From Chaetoderma sp. LZ-2023a (taxonomy: Eukaryota > Mollusca > Caudofoveata > Chaetodermatida > Chaetodermatidae): 64,000 bases of DNA. Made by a program: the position numbers and the translations under genes. Of this stretch, positions 11,725 to 23,816 are shown piece after piece. The notes under the pieces are model-generated. The model made no database searches. It saw only the letters and a program-made list of their open reading frames with translations, and was not told the DNA's origin. Position 1 is the first letter of the stretch. Each line of letters starts with the position of its first letter. The stretch is from the NCBI GenBank assembly GCA_034401795.1, contig CM067366.1:67168014-67232013 (forward strand). Reading direction: 5' to 3'.

Positions 11725-13245
11725 GCATTGATATTACATGATTTGCATACACGAGACTAAAGTAGCTAAACAATCTGAGCAGCAATTACAGACAGCCCAT
11801 AAGTCAGTGCTCATGGATCAAAAACAGGCCACATACCGGGGCTTAGGCTTCGTAATCGGACCACGGGTATTGGACCATGTCATTAGTTTTGGAAACGTCA
11901 GTGATCGCGTTGCATTCATCGACCTGGCTATACCTACGCGAAAACACACCACCACTAACTGTGGCATTGTCAACGCATATGACCCAACTCTCGAAAAAGC
12001 CAACGAGAATCCAGCAATATTAGATTCCCTCTATGCAGAACTGAGCTCCGCCATTACAATCCGAGCTAGATGGCAACTGTTCGTGTGTGGAGATTTCAAT
12101 TCCAAGCTGGGTAAACTCGGAATTGCATACAAAAGTTCAGGACTTGGCTTATGCATGGGATCACAACAACAATGGAGATGCACTGGTGATATTCCTTAGT
12201 CCCGATGACCTATTTGCCACAAATATGGCTTTCAAACACCCATGCCGTCTCCGGATAACATGGAATGTACACATTGCTGATCGCAAACCCCCAAAGGTTC
12301 TAAGGCTACAATAGCTGTCTTCAACCAAATAGACTTCATACTATGCAAGACAGACATAAAATCCCTACTTCGGAATGCTCGTTCCTACAGACCTCAATTC
12401 TGACCATAAGCCAGTCATTACACTCCTTCAGATGAACGATTTCTACCTAATGTATAAACGTCATACCAGGCAAGAGGGTAGAGTCACCTACAACTTACCC
12501 AAGCTCATCAGCGACACTGACACTCAAATGTCATACAAAAAGTCCCTCCGGGAGCAAATAGCTAGCATCGACATCAGCTCCGATCCAAACGAAGCCCTAA
12601 CCAAAATACTGATATCTATGGAATCATCAGCTACCTGTACCATAGGTGTTCTTAAAAGCAACCAAACTAGGTATACTGACGACCCTCTAGTAGTAAAACT
12701 GTCAGCAGAGCAGAAAGCATTACCGCTGCGCATATATCAAAGTGGCCAAAGTGAAGACCACACCAAACCATGTCGTGAGCGCAATAACATTCTGCTCCAC
12801 ATTAGCAAATGCTTAAAAGATCTTGCTATTCAACAGGCATACTCCCTAGCAAATGAAATCACTACCACGGACGATTGTTACAAAATGCTTCGGGCAGCCC
12901 AAGCCATGAGAGTTACTGACTACACACCACCACTCACTCTACACAACTCTGAAGGACACTTTATCGGGACTGACCAGGGAAAAGCCGAGACGATTCGAGA
13001 ATGGTTCATGGAACAGTTCACTGACCACAATGATGAGCCCTTGCACCCGTTCTCAGGAGGCCCCAGGCGATTCCTAATACCAATTAAAACAGCAGAAGTT
13101 GAGAAAGCACTTAAAGCCATGAAAAATGGACATGCATCCGGAGCTGATGGCATGAGAAACTATTCAAATATGCAATGACATTATCTCAAAACCGCTCATG
13201 CACCTAATCAATTCAGCATTTTTGCACAACCTTCCCATCGACCAT
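11725..13245 (+). pseudogene. LINE endonuclease and linker fragment
   Basis: The + strand carries an EEP-type endonuclease: HETKVAKQSEQQL (Glu of the ETK motif) at about 11750, GLGFVIGPRVL, FVCGDFNSKLG (DFN) near 12090 and DLNSDHKPVI (SDH) near 12395, followed by a linker and the first RT block KAMKNGHASGADG near 13130. The frame changes between about 12087 and 12375 (two or more frameshifts). Coding similarity stops near 13245, where dispersed repeat copy B begins. The GLGF-VI style and linker resemble RTE-related elements more than the CR1-like ones nearby, but I cannot fix the clade. Confidence 0.75.
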
Positions 13246-14905
13246 GTTTTATTATAAAGCACAAGGCTTATTTAAGTAATAAACGTCTCAAAATTCCATA
13301 AATTACGAAGTTACAGCACTGTTGCGCATCTTGTCCTACGCTGTGCCTTCCCAGCAGCATAGTGAGTAAAATCCAAACAATCCCACACATTACTCCATGC
13401 GTCTAATGCGACGCATGTCAAGACTATATTTCAGATATTTTCGTTAGAATAACAAAGTCCACATCGCTCTGCACTATCATTTGGACTCGGTTAAATTTCA
13501 TACAATAACGCCCAGTAGTGCTAGATCAAACCCTCACTTAGTCATTTGTTTCTGTCTGTTTAGTTGTTTGAAGTTGTACACGTTACTGATACAATTTCAG
13601 ACTATTTTATTTTCATTTCCAGTTTTACGGCGCAAACAAGAACGCCCATTATAACTTAGAAGCACAAGTTTGTTCGATAGCTGTTTAATCAAAGTAACCC
13701 TGCAAGCGCCAGCAACGCTTTGCAGGACATAGCAGATCTATCTCAAATAACGCCTACAAGCGCTAGAAACATGCCTTGTAGGACATACCATCCTCAAATT
13801 TGATACAAATCTGTCAAGTGGTTTTGAAAGTTATGCTTGGCATATAGAAATGCTAGCAGCAAATCGCTGATTTGATATCTAAGTCTTTTCAAGCCAAATT
13901 TAGTCATGCTAACACATGCAAGAATACACTTACAGCACACCAGCATTAGACATTTATAACATAGAAGATATTAGTGGCGTGTACAGGAATACATCTACTG
14001 TACAACAGACGCCAGCAACCAGTGCTAAAATGATTTATAGCGCCTATAGAAATCTTAAATCATAGTGAGCATCCTATATTAGGACATCTTCATACATTTA
14101 CACCACAAAATACACAAGTCTAACACGCACAATCACCACCTGCAGTCACCACAAGCGCCAAAGCTATAATTGCACTGTACACATTTTCTGCAGATTCATA
14201 GCATCTGCACACATTACACTAGGGTGCAAGGATAGCATCAAATATGCCAGTGACGCCAGTTGATTCCAGCGTATCACCGGTTTTTGAAACTCTGCCCATG
14301 CATTCACTTGACACACGCACTACACTATAATAGAATACAATGTTAGGGACATGGAGGAATATTGCAGAGCGCACTGTATGATTCAACAGTATACCAACGC
14401 CAATACCCCTACACCTTAGTTTGGAAAGTGCAGACGAATCAGCGGGTGAAATAGATTCAGATGAACACCAGTGAATACTTTTTTGTGGGCTTGGCCCAGA
14501 GAAATTCAGCAAGAGAGTTTGTAGAAGCCCATACAGAGACTTTATACTCTCGTATGGGTTCGCTGAGCCACATGGCACCCCGATCAACAACGCGGATGTG
14601 CGAATGACAACTACACCAGCACATGACATAGAATCTAGAGAAAATATAGCATGAGTCATGACACGTCTCCTGTGGCGGCCAACGGTGATGATCTTGTGCT
14701 GCCCCTGCAAGGACATGTTGAGTAGTATGCAGAGAAAATGCATCACTTTGTGGAGCTTATGGCTCAGCTACAGGTGCACAATGTCACCTCAGTGAGCACC
14801 TGCTTGAGGCGGAGGCACATGCTGGCCAACTTCCAGGCTCCTCGACAAGCCAGCCACAGTCATTGGTGCGTTGTGCTACAGTATTCAGTCCATATCAGGG
14901 CCCTG
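13245..14905 (+). repeat. Unnamed dispersed repeat, copy B
   Basis: Second copy of the repeat at 5640-7640, starting with TTTTATTATAAA(G/A)CACAA in both. It begins exactly where the LINE fragment at 11725-13245 ends. It includes a short internal repeat with CAAGCGCTAGAAAC / CAAGCGCCAGCAAC near 13697 and 13756, and the landmarks listed for copy A. No intact frame is shared. Confidence 0.65.
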
Positions 14906-17316
14906 TCTCCCTGGATGCTGGATTACTCTTGGGACGGTCGTCTGAATATAATAAGAATAAACTGAATGGAGTGTCACTGATGACACAGCCTCGGTGAGAG
15001 ACACTGGCCCTCACGATGGTTCCACCCAGGTTTGCGGATCCTGTGTTGCATGTCTCCGGATTATACAAAGACCGACTTCGTGAGCTGGTGCAACGTTTAT
15101 GTTCCAGTAGGGCCATGCGACCATCATCGTGGAAGCTGAACCACATTGCCACGTCACGGCTGTTTGTGTCACCAGTGTGGTGGTCCATTTACTCAATTTA
15201 GAGCTTAGGCATTACAAAATACATAATTAATTAGTATGATAGACAAACAAACAATGGTACTCGTTGGCTGTTATGGGAGAGGAACCAAGTACATAGGACT
15301 GAGTTGGTGATTCACTTAACATGCTCCTCGCCTGAGTTACCTCACCGATCTCTGATCTGTATAATCAGTGAGGTATCCCCGCAAAGGAGGGTCCTAATGC
15401 AGATACTTAGCAAGTTTAATGTAAACTTAATTAACCCCATACACAAATATTATTTGTTGCGAGAGGAAAGTGCCTCGCGCAGATGCTGTCATGGGAAAAT
15501 GCCTACAATGCTGAAGCGGAGGAAGAGAGATGGCAAAAAGGGCCACTCTCTTGTTCAAACTATGCTATCTAAAAAGAGTCAACCTAGTGAAATAATAAAT
15601 TATAGTGATGCACGCTGTATTAGGTGAAGATGGGGGTGGATGATTTCTGCAGAATTCAACACCGTCATCATATGTAAGTTAACGATACCATATTGTTAGT
15701 TGCCGCTTTATTTATGCGGTCCTTCTGCTAGATCCTACCCTATCAGTTAGTTTTTAGGTTCAATCAAGGCTAAGTCGCAAGTGGCTGTGCGTTCTACCTA
15801 TCTTTTAACATATAAACCTGACTGGCGAGAATGCTCGGTATCCAAATGGTCACCCTCATGGAGCATCCCCCTCAGGTAGACAGCGTGTGGACAGCTAAAG
15901 AATCATATAACAATCCTGTCACCACCACAACATGACCACATATAACAGCACAGGGACAGGTCACATGACATAAGCATTGAAAAGCACATATAAGTTTTGG
16001 TGGGGAATAAGAGATAGATATCCCACTATAGTGACCATCCCGTGAGGGCGTTGTGGGTTCTAAAGACTGAATCCAGTTCCCTGTAGAGTTAAAATGAGAT
16101 CTGTGTCCTGTCCGTCACCCAGCATGTTGGGGGCTGATCATGTGAGATCCGCACCCTGGGACTAACATTTACCTGTCTTTAGGGTTGTGTAGAACGCCCA
16201 GAGATGCACTTCAGGCCAGTAATTATAATAGTTTAGCAGTGCTTCCTACTTTGCCGTGGTTATATAAGCTAACAAGTAGCCAAAGATACAATTTGGGGGT
16301 GTGTGTGTTTGCAGTCATCAACACTTTGATTCTAACCACTCTGAAATCCCATTAGTTTCAAAGTCAGTTCTAACCAATGCAGCAGAGGGAAGTCCAGACA
16401 CTTATTAAGTCCTGAGGCTGGAGGGGCGTAGACAGAGGCAATTACTCGTTTTTTCATAAGAATATGAGGCCTTATGGTATATGACCAATTTATACAACCT
16501 AGCCAGTGTGCGGTGTTACATAACCGTTACTCCAGAAAAGAGACTTACACAAAATGTCTCCTACAGAGTAATCGTCTCTTACTACTTATAACCCTATCCT
16601 ACCAAATTTAAATAGAGACGTTTAGTCAGCCGCGTGTCAGGTTCGCAACCTCAGTGAAAAATTGATGCTGGTGGGGAACACGGTGGTGCGGATGTTGTTG
16701 CTGTATAGTGTAGCCTAGCGAACTGCGGTTCTAATGTTTTATATAAAATAAGCAAAACATATATAACTAAGATGGCTACTGCCATATAACTAACTATTAC
16801 AGTACAGTAAAAATATGAGGTCACGTGACCTTGATAGTGCCTGTTAATCATGGGCACAAAATAAGAATAAATATATACAGTAAAAAGATGTAAACTATAA
16901 AAATGCGGTCTCAGACGACCGTGCGGTACCTTTTAGTCATCAGGACCTTATATAAATATGTTAATACAATAACACAATAACAGAGTACCTATTAGTCATC
17001 GGTACGGCAAAAGTTCTAGAGGCACTGTGGTTGAAGAGTCACATATTCGGAACGCGAGATGGCATAATGCAGAAGTTAGCTACTAGGAAATTATCTGCAG
17101 GCAAACTGTCTGGTGAGACTCACTCTCAAGAACGGTGAAGAAGAACTGTTGCTGATGCGGATGGCTACTAGCTAGTCACTTATATTCACACAGTTAGTAA
17201 TTTAAAGTGGTTGGAAGTTCTGTACTAGTGCAGATTTTTGTAGCTGCCCTGTACTTACGAAGGGCTACAGTTGAAAGTTATCTGATGCAGATGCATCCTG
17301 GTGGATCACAAGACGA
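14906..17316. other. No gene seen
   Basis: No protein motif that I recognise on either strand. Open frames here (for example 15304-15627 on +) are short and lack known domains. A short imperfect duplication, TTTTAGTCATCAGGACC / TATTAGTCATCGGTACG, lies at about 16930-17005. The area may be the internal part of a decayed LTR element whose promoter is at 17762-17813, but nothing coding supports that. Confidence 0.4.
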
Positions 17317-17345
17317 GATGCACCGCATAGCTCATGCGGTGCATC
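17317..17345. repeat. Perfect 12-bp stem hairpin
   Basis: GATGCACCGCAT (17317-17328), a 5-base loop, and its exact complement (17334-17345). It could form a stable stem in RNA. It is isolated from any gene. Confidence 0.8.
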
Positions 17346-17761
17346 AGGCAATGTCCCTAGACTGCAGTTGAAATGTTTAATACTGAGCACGACACATGGG
17401 CGGATTTGAACTACCACTCTTTGGCATGGTGTGGCAGATCTGGTGATTTATCCATCGAAAGCACCACTCGTCCTACATACTTGACGAGGTTTTACATTGG
17501 GGCCAGAAGGCCCATCCACAAAAGGTCCCTCCACAATGTTGGTAGTGGGGTACCTTCCTTTAATATAGTTATTGCCCCCAGATGATATCCTTTCCGGGAG
17601 CTTCCAAAAGCTGGGTGCGGATGTGGTGGTTATGCTCCAGAGACGAGGGTGATATCAGAATGGCACTGCAGTTTGCTATTGGGTGCCTAATCTAGAGGTA
17701 GCAGTTGCTCCACGACTCGATCTGCTCTGGCCTAACACAACCACCTTCTCTCCCCTCTGAT

Positions 17762-17813
17762 CTGCTCTCGATTCTGATTTTTCTGTTCCTTTTATACTAC
17801 TCGTGACGTCACA
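17762..17813 (-). promoter_or_regulatory. CRE-TATA core promoter, probably of an LTR
   Basis: On the minus strand: TGTGACGTCACGAG, 3 bases, TATAAAA (17790-17796), 17 bases, ATCGAGAGCAG (17762-17772). The same three elements with the same two spacings occur on the + strand at 39985-40036. CCAATCAG lies about 35 bases upstream. This is the arrangement of an RNA polymerase II core promoter with a conserved transcript start, and the two copies suggest an LTR family. Confidence 0.6.
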
Positions 17814-17929
17814 TCTGGAGTGCCACAACCAATCAGCGGTCAAGTTTCAGAGCCAGGAGAAGCGATCATGTGATACACTATCCTCCCCCATTCACTAAGT
17901 ACATACACACGCTTATGGCATTTGAGAAG

Positions 17930-19330
17930 CATTTTGAATTGAATCAAACATGGATAACTCAGCCATTTCTGGACCGATAATGGTAAAAAGATTTGGAATC
18001 CTTGCTTCATTTTGGTAATGATCGATACAAAGAATGACGAGAAGAGTACATTTTAAAGATGTTATGTGTACCAACTCGGTACAAAATAAGATGCCATTCT
18101 CTCCAACACTAACCAATGTTGGTAGGCAATCTCTGATACTCGTGCCAGGTTTTCAAACCCTGCTCCACACAATGTCATGCAATGACTTTGTACTTTATCT
18201 AGTCTTGTGTTGTCTTTCTGGAACAATGGGCTTCAGATGGGTCTGCAATATTCTAGAAGTGGTCGTCTCAGAGCTGCATACAAGTGTGAGAGAGTCACTT
18301 GGGAATGGTAGGTGAAGCAGCGTTTAATCATACCAAGTCTCAGATTTAATGTGGATGATATATATGTTCCATATGTTTGAACGTCTTGATGTCATTTAGC
18401 CTTATTATTCCCAAGTCCCATTGATTGTCGCACTTTTGAAGGGGTTCACCATCAAGTATGTGTGTGAAATCGATAGTTCCTCTAATGCACCTTACTGAAC
18501 AGTTACTAGTGCTGAAAAATAGTAGTTAATTTTGGATCATTCTGACAGTCTATCAAGGTCGTTCTGCAGATTTTGGTAGTCAACCATAGACTTTATTTCT
18601 CTGTATATTTTGCAATCACCAGCGAAGAGTTTAGCAATACTATTAACTATATCTGGCAAATCGTTCACGTAAAGTAGGAAGAGTAGTGGTCCTAAAAGTG
18701 TTCCTTGCGGTACTCCGGATATAACTGCTTCCCATTCAGAGTGAGGGTGATTTAATACTGTCCATTGAATAGAGGGAATGTGGCACTCTTAATGTGTTGG
18801 TTGGTCCACGGGATGCATTAAAAGACTGATTGCACTTGTCCAAAGATATGTATGAATAACTTTCAGTATTGTTTGGAGGGACGTAGTGGAGAAAGTCGGT
18901 TTCTGGCATGTTAAAATCACCCATAGGTACTAGATGAGAATGCTTCTCTTTCTCAATTGTGTCGAGTAGTTCAAGAGGTTTGTCATCCTTCATATTGCCT
19001 TCTGATGTTGATCGATAACAGATAACAGTATTTTCTCTTATTTGTTAAGGGCTATTTCACATGAAATGGATTCTTATAATCTGACATTGTAATAGATCAT
19101 CTTTAGGTGACAGTGATAAGGAGTCATGCATGAGAAGTAGAAGGCGCCCGCCTATTGAGTTTCTTCTAGCTTTTATTCTATACACATTCGGTTTCAAAAA
19201 ACCATTCATCATATCACTTCCCCTACATGTCTCACTTATGCCTATATTCACTGGATTAATAGGATCGATAGTCATTTTAAACTCATCAATTTTCTTTATC
19301 AAACCATTGTGGTGTAATAGTGTGCTATCT
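17930..19330 (-). pseudogene. Decayed LINE (endonuclease to RT thumb)
   Basis: The minus strand gives, in order and in changing frames, endonuclease N-terminal sequence (IDEFKMTIDPINPVNIGISETC near 19290, ISETC being the catalytic Glu block), PMGDFNMPETDFL (DFN motif, near 18905), then RT blocks around 18700 (a degraded GVPQGTLLGPLLF-like block with NDLPDIVNSIAKLF), and the thumb block near 18150. The RT YxDD position reads as FAGD, so a catalytic Asp is lost. The element is heavily deleted between endonuclease and RT. It resembles the LINE at 1-3560. Confidence 0.7.
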
Positions 19331-19430
19331 GGTTGTATGCTTGTATGCTTAGTTCAGATGTGTGGACATTTGCTGCTTCATTTATGCGAGTTTTTGTCCA
19401 TAGAATGGAGGGTTTCAGTTAATCCATCAA

Positions 19431-19629
19431 TCATATGACGTCATAATCAACTACGTGACGTGTGGGATAACGTCATAATCAATTACGCCATAAATGATGC
19501 AGCTACGTTCGTCACGAACGCTTACTTGATGACTGACTAAGCGTTGTTGCACGAATTGCATGTCTTTACTATTTAATAAACACGCTGTTGAATATTTTGA
19601 AACAGATTTGACTTGGCGCTGTTGCTGCC

Positions 19630-19631
<2 letters not shown>
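19431..19631 (+). repeat. CRE-rich foldback repeat, half copy (F orientation)
   Basis: Left half of the foldback family: TATGACGTCATAATCAACTA at about 19434, the block GTTGTTGCACGAATTGCATG, then the hairpin arm TTGAATATTTTGAAAC and GGCGCTGTTGCTGCC. It stops at the loop, where the (ATA)n tail of the LINE 19632-24450 begins, so the LINE seems to have inserted in the loop. Confidence 0.75.
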
Positions 19632-19691
<60 letters not shown>

Positions 19692-19728
19692 CTTTATTTA
19701 AGGAGGGTATACATCGTCAGTAATCATT

Positions 19729-19788
<60 letters not shown>

Positions 19789-20094
19789 GCACGCATATAT
19801 ATATTTTTATAACTATTTACAAATATACAAAATATACATATTAGAACACAAGTAAAATGACTGTTGAATTAGATAATTAACATATTTGTTCATTTTCGAT
19901 AGATATTACTAAAACAGAATTGCAGAATAATTACCTCGTCGAATGTCGATGTTCGAATCACCGTTCACGCATACATACGCGCAAGGTCGTACACATTCAT
20001 TCACACATACACACATATATAGCTATTAGAAATAAACAAAATATGCAATATTAGAACACAAGTAAAAAGGTGAAATCACATTGCCCATATATCA
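19632..20094 (-). repeat. LINE 3' end: UTR repeats, (CGTG)n and (ATT)n tail
   Basis: On the minus strand, after the RT stop, come two direct repeats of about 60 bases starting TTACTTGTGTTCTAATA (near 20068 and 19855), a (GTGC)n tract (19733-19790), CTCCTTAAATAAAGA and then about 19 ATT units (19632-19691). The AATAAA followed by a trinucleotide tail is the 3' end form of CR1-group LINEs. Confidence 0.75.
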
Positions 20095-21453
20095 CTATAA
20101 TTTAGTAATATATTCATGTATATTTGATTTGAATGTCAGCAGAGTAGAAGACTGAGTAATGGTTTCAGGCAGAGAATTCCACAGTTGCTCTGCAGTGTAT
20201 TTGAAGCCTTTTCTGCCATATTCCGTTTTAATCCTCGGAAATTGTAGGTGATTGCGTGTTTTGGAACGCAAATTTCTAATGTGCGTCACCCCAACGGAAG
20301 TGAACATGTCTTTCATGTAACCAGGGGCCAGACCATTTCTAGATTTATATGTCATAATACCCATTTTAATTTGCATTCCTTTAGTTAAATTTATCCAGTT
20401 TAATGTTTCATATAGTTGTGCAGATGGTGTCCTGTAGGGCATGTCTAATATCACCCTAGCAGCCAGTTTTTGCAGTTTTTCTAAACTATCCAATAATGTA
20501 GGTGAAGACGGGCAAAATACAAGACTACAATAATCAATGTGTGAAAGGATATACGACTTATAGAAAAGATTTCGTTGCTCAATGCTAAGATAATGTTTAT
20601 TTTTCGGTAGAATATAATTCAAGGACGAAATCTTTTTACAAAGTTTGCCTATATGTTCTTTCCATGCAAGCGATTTGTCTATGTATACTCCTAAAAATTT
20701 GTCAGATTCCACAACATTTAAGCTTCCACGATTTGTAGGGATTATAACATTATTATTTACTTGTTTCAATTTATACATCATAAACTTAGTTTTGTCCGTA
20801 TTTAACAACATTTTATTATTTACACACCATTCTTCTTCCGACTTCATACAGTTAACTAGATTTTCTTGAATTTCAGCGACATTTGAGCTAGCAGCATGCG
20901 TAGTTGTATCATCAGCATACATATCCATAAGATTGTTGACACACATGGGTAAATCATTAACATATAAAATGAACAGAAGTGGCCATAAAACTGAGCGTTG
21001 TGGTACTCCTATATCGATGGGCAGTGGTATAGAATTCTTTCCAGAAATTGAACCGTATTGTTGTCTGCCATTTAAATATGAAGAAAACAACTTTAATGTA
21101 TTATAGCTGAATTTGTAAATGCTTAATTTTTGTAATAGGACGTCATGATTGACAAGATCAAAGGCCTTTTTAAAGTCAATCATAATAGAACCAATAAGGT
21201 CGCCATTATCTATCGAAAAGCGCCATCTTTCTACTAGATTTAACAAAGCAGTTTCACATGAATGGTTAGGTCTGAAGCCTGATTGCGACTCCACTAATAA
21301 ATTATACTTGATTATAAATTTATAAATATGATCATGTATGTGTCGTTCAATAACCTTAGAGATAATGGGTAATATAGAGACAGGCCTATAATTGCTAACA
21401 TTGGTTTTTGAATCAGATTTATGTAGAGGCTTTACTTTTGCACATTTCCACAT
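20095..21453 (-). pseudogene. LINE ORF2, reverse transcriptase domain
   Basis: A 452-residue open frame covering most of an APE-type LINE reverse transcriptase. Visible blocks: SNYRPVSILPIISKVIER (residues about 20-37), QSGFRPNHSCETALL, IDFKKAFDLVNHDVLL, a GVPQ block, MYADDTTTHA with the catalytic Asp pair, KFLGVYIDKSLAWKEHI, and the terminal LWNSLPETI. The GVPQ block reads GVPQRSVLWPLLF, so two normally invariant glycines are Arg and Trp, which would harm activity. The first about 60 RT residues are in other frames (21454-21600), and the linker (21592-22014) and endonuclease are upstream on the same strand. So this is the best-kept piece of a dead ORF2. Confidence 0.9.
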
Positions 21454-21591
21454 TTTGGGGAATTCTCCCGTAGCTATGCTTTTGTTTATAATAAGTGTAA
21501 TTGAGGGTACAATTATTGATGCTGCGCGTTCAATTCATCATAACCAGGTGACTTATTTGTTTTTAAGTTGCTAAGTTCTCTGGACACATAT

Positions 21592-22969
21592 TCAACGGTT
21601 ATATATGGAATTCGAAACTATATTTTCCGGACCTTTATTAAAAACATGATCTGATAGCTTATCAAATGTCGTTGGCCTTTGTTTTATCATGCATGGAGGT
21701 GTCAGTTTTGACGCAATTGTACTGAAATATATATTTAAATGTTCAGATTGCATTTGTGGGTTTTGAATTTCACTTCCATTATCATCACAGATTATTGAAG
21801 GTAATTTGTTTGCCTTGGGATTTATGTCTTTTAGAATTTTCCATATGTTAGCCGGATTATTTTTGCCTGCTTCTAATTTATTTGCAAAATAATCTCGTTT
21901 AGATGCTTTAATCAGATACGCAACTCTTTGCTTTAACATTTTAAAATTCAACTTGTTTCCTACGTTTTTATAATAATCCCTTTCTTTCATTGTTATTAAA
22001 ATTTCTCTGTTCATCCATCTCGGTTGACATACACGTTTAACTCTGCGTTCAATGACAGGAGCGTGTTTATTTATAATGTTGGTGAATTTTGCATACCATT
22101 GATCAAGCGCTTGATCAGGACTACCTAAATAACCTATAGAACGCCAATCACATACAGACAGGTCACTAAGAAACTTAGCTTCATAAAGCTTTTGATGCTC
22201 CTGTATTTAATAAGTTGGTGCGGATTTTGAGTTTTGAATGGTTTACATTTGCGTACAGCGAATATTGGATAATGGTCACTTAGTGCCAAAGAGCCGACAT
22301 GTGACGATTGAATTTTGTCTTTATCTGTGACATACACATGGTCAATCAGTTTAGATGTTTTCTCAGTAACTCTGGTTGGATTACATATAAGTTGCTCTAA
22401 ATGAAAAATTTCAATTAAAGACTGCCATTTATGATTATCTGCTTTAATAAGGTCGAAATTAAAATCTCTTACAAATATAATATCTGAGTTTTCGGAATAT
22501 ACCTTTTCTAACATAGCTTCAAATTCATCAATCCAGTTAGCGGGTGAATCAGGGGGTCTATAGACACAGCCCAATAGGAAGGGCTTGGTCTTAAAGGGTC
22601 TAACTTCATTCCATAGGGTTTCCAGATCATCGGTTTCAAAATTTAGTTTCCTCACATATGAATAGTTATCGCTATATATGGTACAATTCCACCACCGTCC
22701 CGTTCCTTTCTGTCCTTTCTTTCATTAACATAGCCTTCAATTTCAATGGAGTTATTTGGGATTGTTGATGAGAGAAATGTTTCAGTGGTACAGAAAACTT
22801 CAAGTTCTTTTTCACACTTCTCCATAATCAGTTTTAACTGGTCAATCTTAGGCACCAGGTGCTGTACATTTAAATGATCAATCCTAATTGCTTTAGAATT
22901 AATATTGAAAGACGGCAGATCAATGGATTTATTATTGTTATTTTTATTTTTTATTTTATTTTTTTTTAA

Positions 22970-23026
<57 letters not shown>

Positions 23027-23157
23027 AGTACGATCACCGCCCCCCCCCCCGCCACCACCACCACCAACACCACCATAGCAACCACCGCCGCCACCACCAC
23101 CACCGCTACTACCACCACCAACACCAACACCATCATCACCACCGCCACTAACATCAT

Positions 23158-23189
<32 letters not shown>

Positions 23190-23284
23190 GCACCGCCAAT
23201 TACGCCATCATCATCATCATCATCATCATCACCATTGGCATGATCATGATCATTGCCATGATCGCCATCATTATCATGATCATG

Positions 23285-23316
<32 letters not shown>

Positions 23317-23749
23317 GATCGTCATCATTGTCATGATCGTCATCATTGCCATGATTGTCACCATTGTCATGATCATCATCATTATCGTGATCGTCATCAT
23401 TGTCATGATCGTCATCATTGTCATGACCGTCATCATCGTCATAGTTGTCATGATCGTCATCATCGTCGTTGTCTTCGTCATATAGTATATTATTAGCGCG
23501 TATGCCGCATTTTGGCAAGATACCACTATTACTCGTATTGTTACTGAGTAGTTGATATCTATTACTGAGCAACAGATTAGAATAATTATGATACTCAATG
23601 CAATGTTTGGACCCATCACTACATACCATACATACTGAATTGACATCACGTTTACTCGAGGAGCTTACTGCGGGAAGACCAGACAGTTTTACATTCATAT
23701 CAATGTCATTAGTCATAGTCCCGTTAGTAACTGCATCCAAACTGTTCAA
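21592..23749 (-). pseudogene. LINE ORF2, endonuclease and linker with low-complexity N terminus
   Basis: Three overlapping frames hold the N-terminal part of ORF2. 22652-23749: a leader, then about 170 residues of Asp/His/Asn-rich, Gly-rich and poly-Asn sequence from microsatellites (22970-23480), then the endonuclease start LNVQHLVPKIDQL and FCTTETFLSS (catalytic Glu). 22134-22655: FVRDFNFDLIKADN (DFN motif, with the usual Gly replaced by Arg) and LALSDHYPIFAV (SDH). 21592-22014: linker with KAGKNNPANIWKILKDIN. At least three frameshifts separate the pieces. The length of the satellite-encoded insert is far outside the family norm. Confidence 0.85.
22970..23480. repeat. Compound microsatellite inside LINE ORF2
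   Basis: (ATT)n at 22970-23022, a C run and (CCA)n-like GC-rich part to about 23160, (CAT)/(CAG)n to about 23232, then (CATGAT/CGTCAT)n-type hexamer variants to about 23480. On the minus strand it stays open in one frame and adds poly-Asn, Gly-rich and Asp/His-rich segments to the ORF2 leader. Confidence 0.9.
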
Positions 23750-23816
23750 ACACTTAGTTTTGCTTATATTGTATTTAAAATGTGTGTTTGGCTCTACTTC
23801 TTGGCCACGTTCCTAA

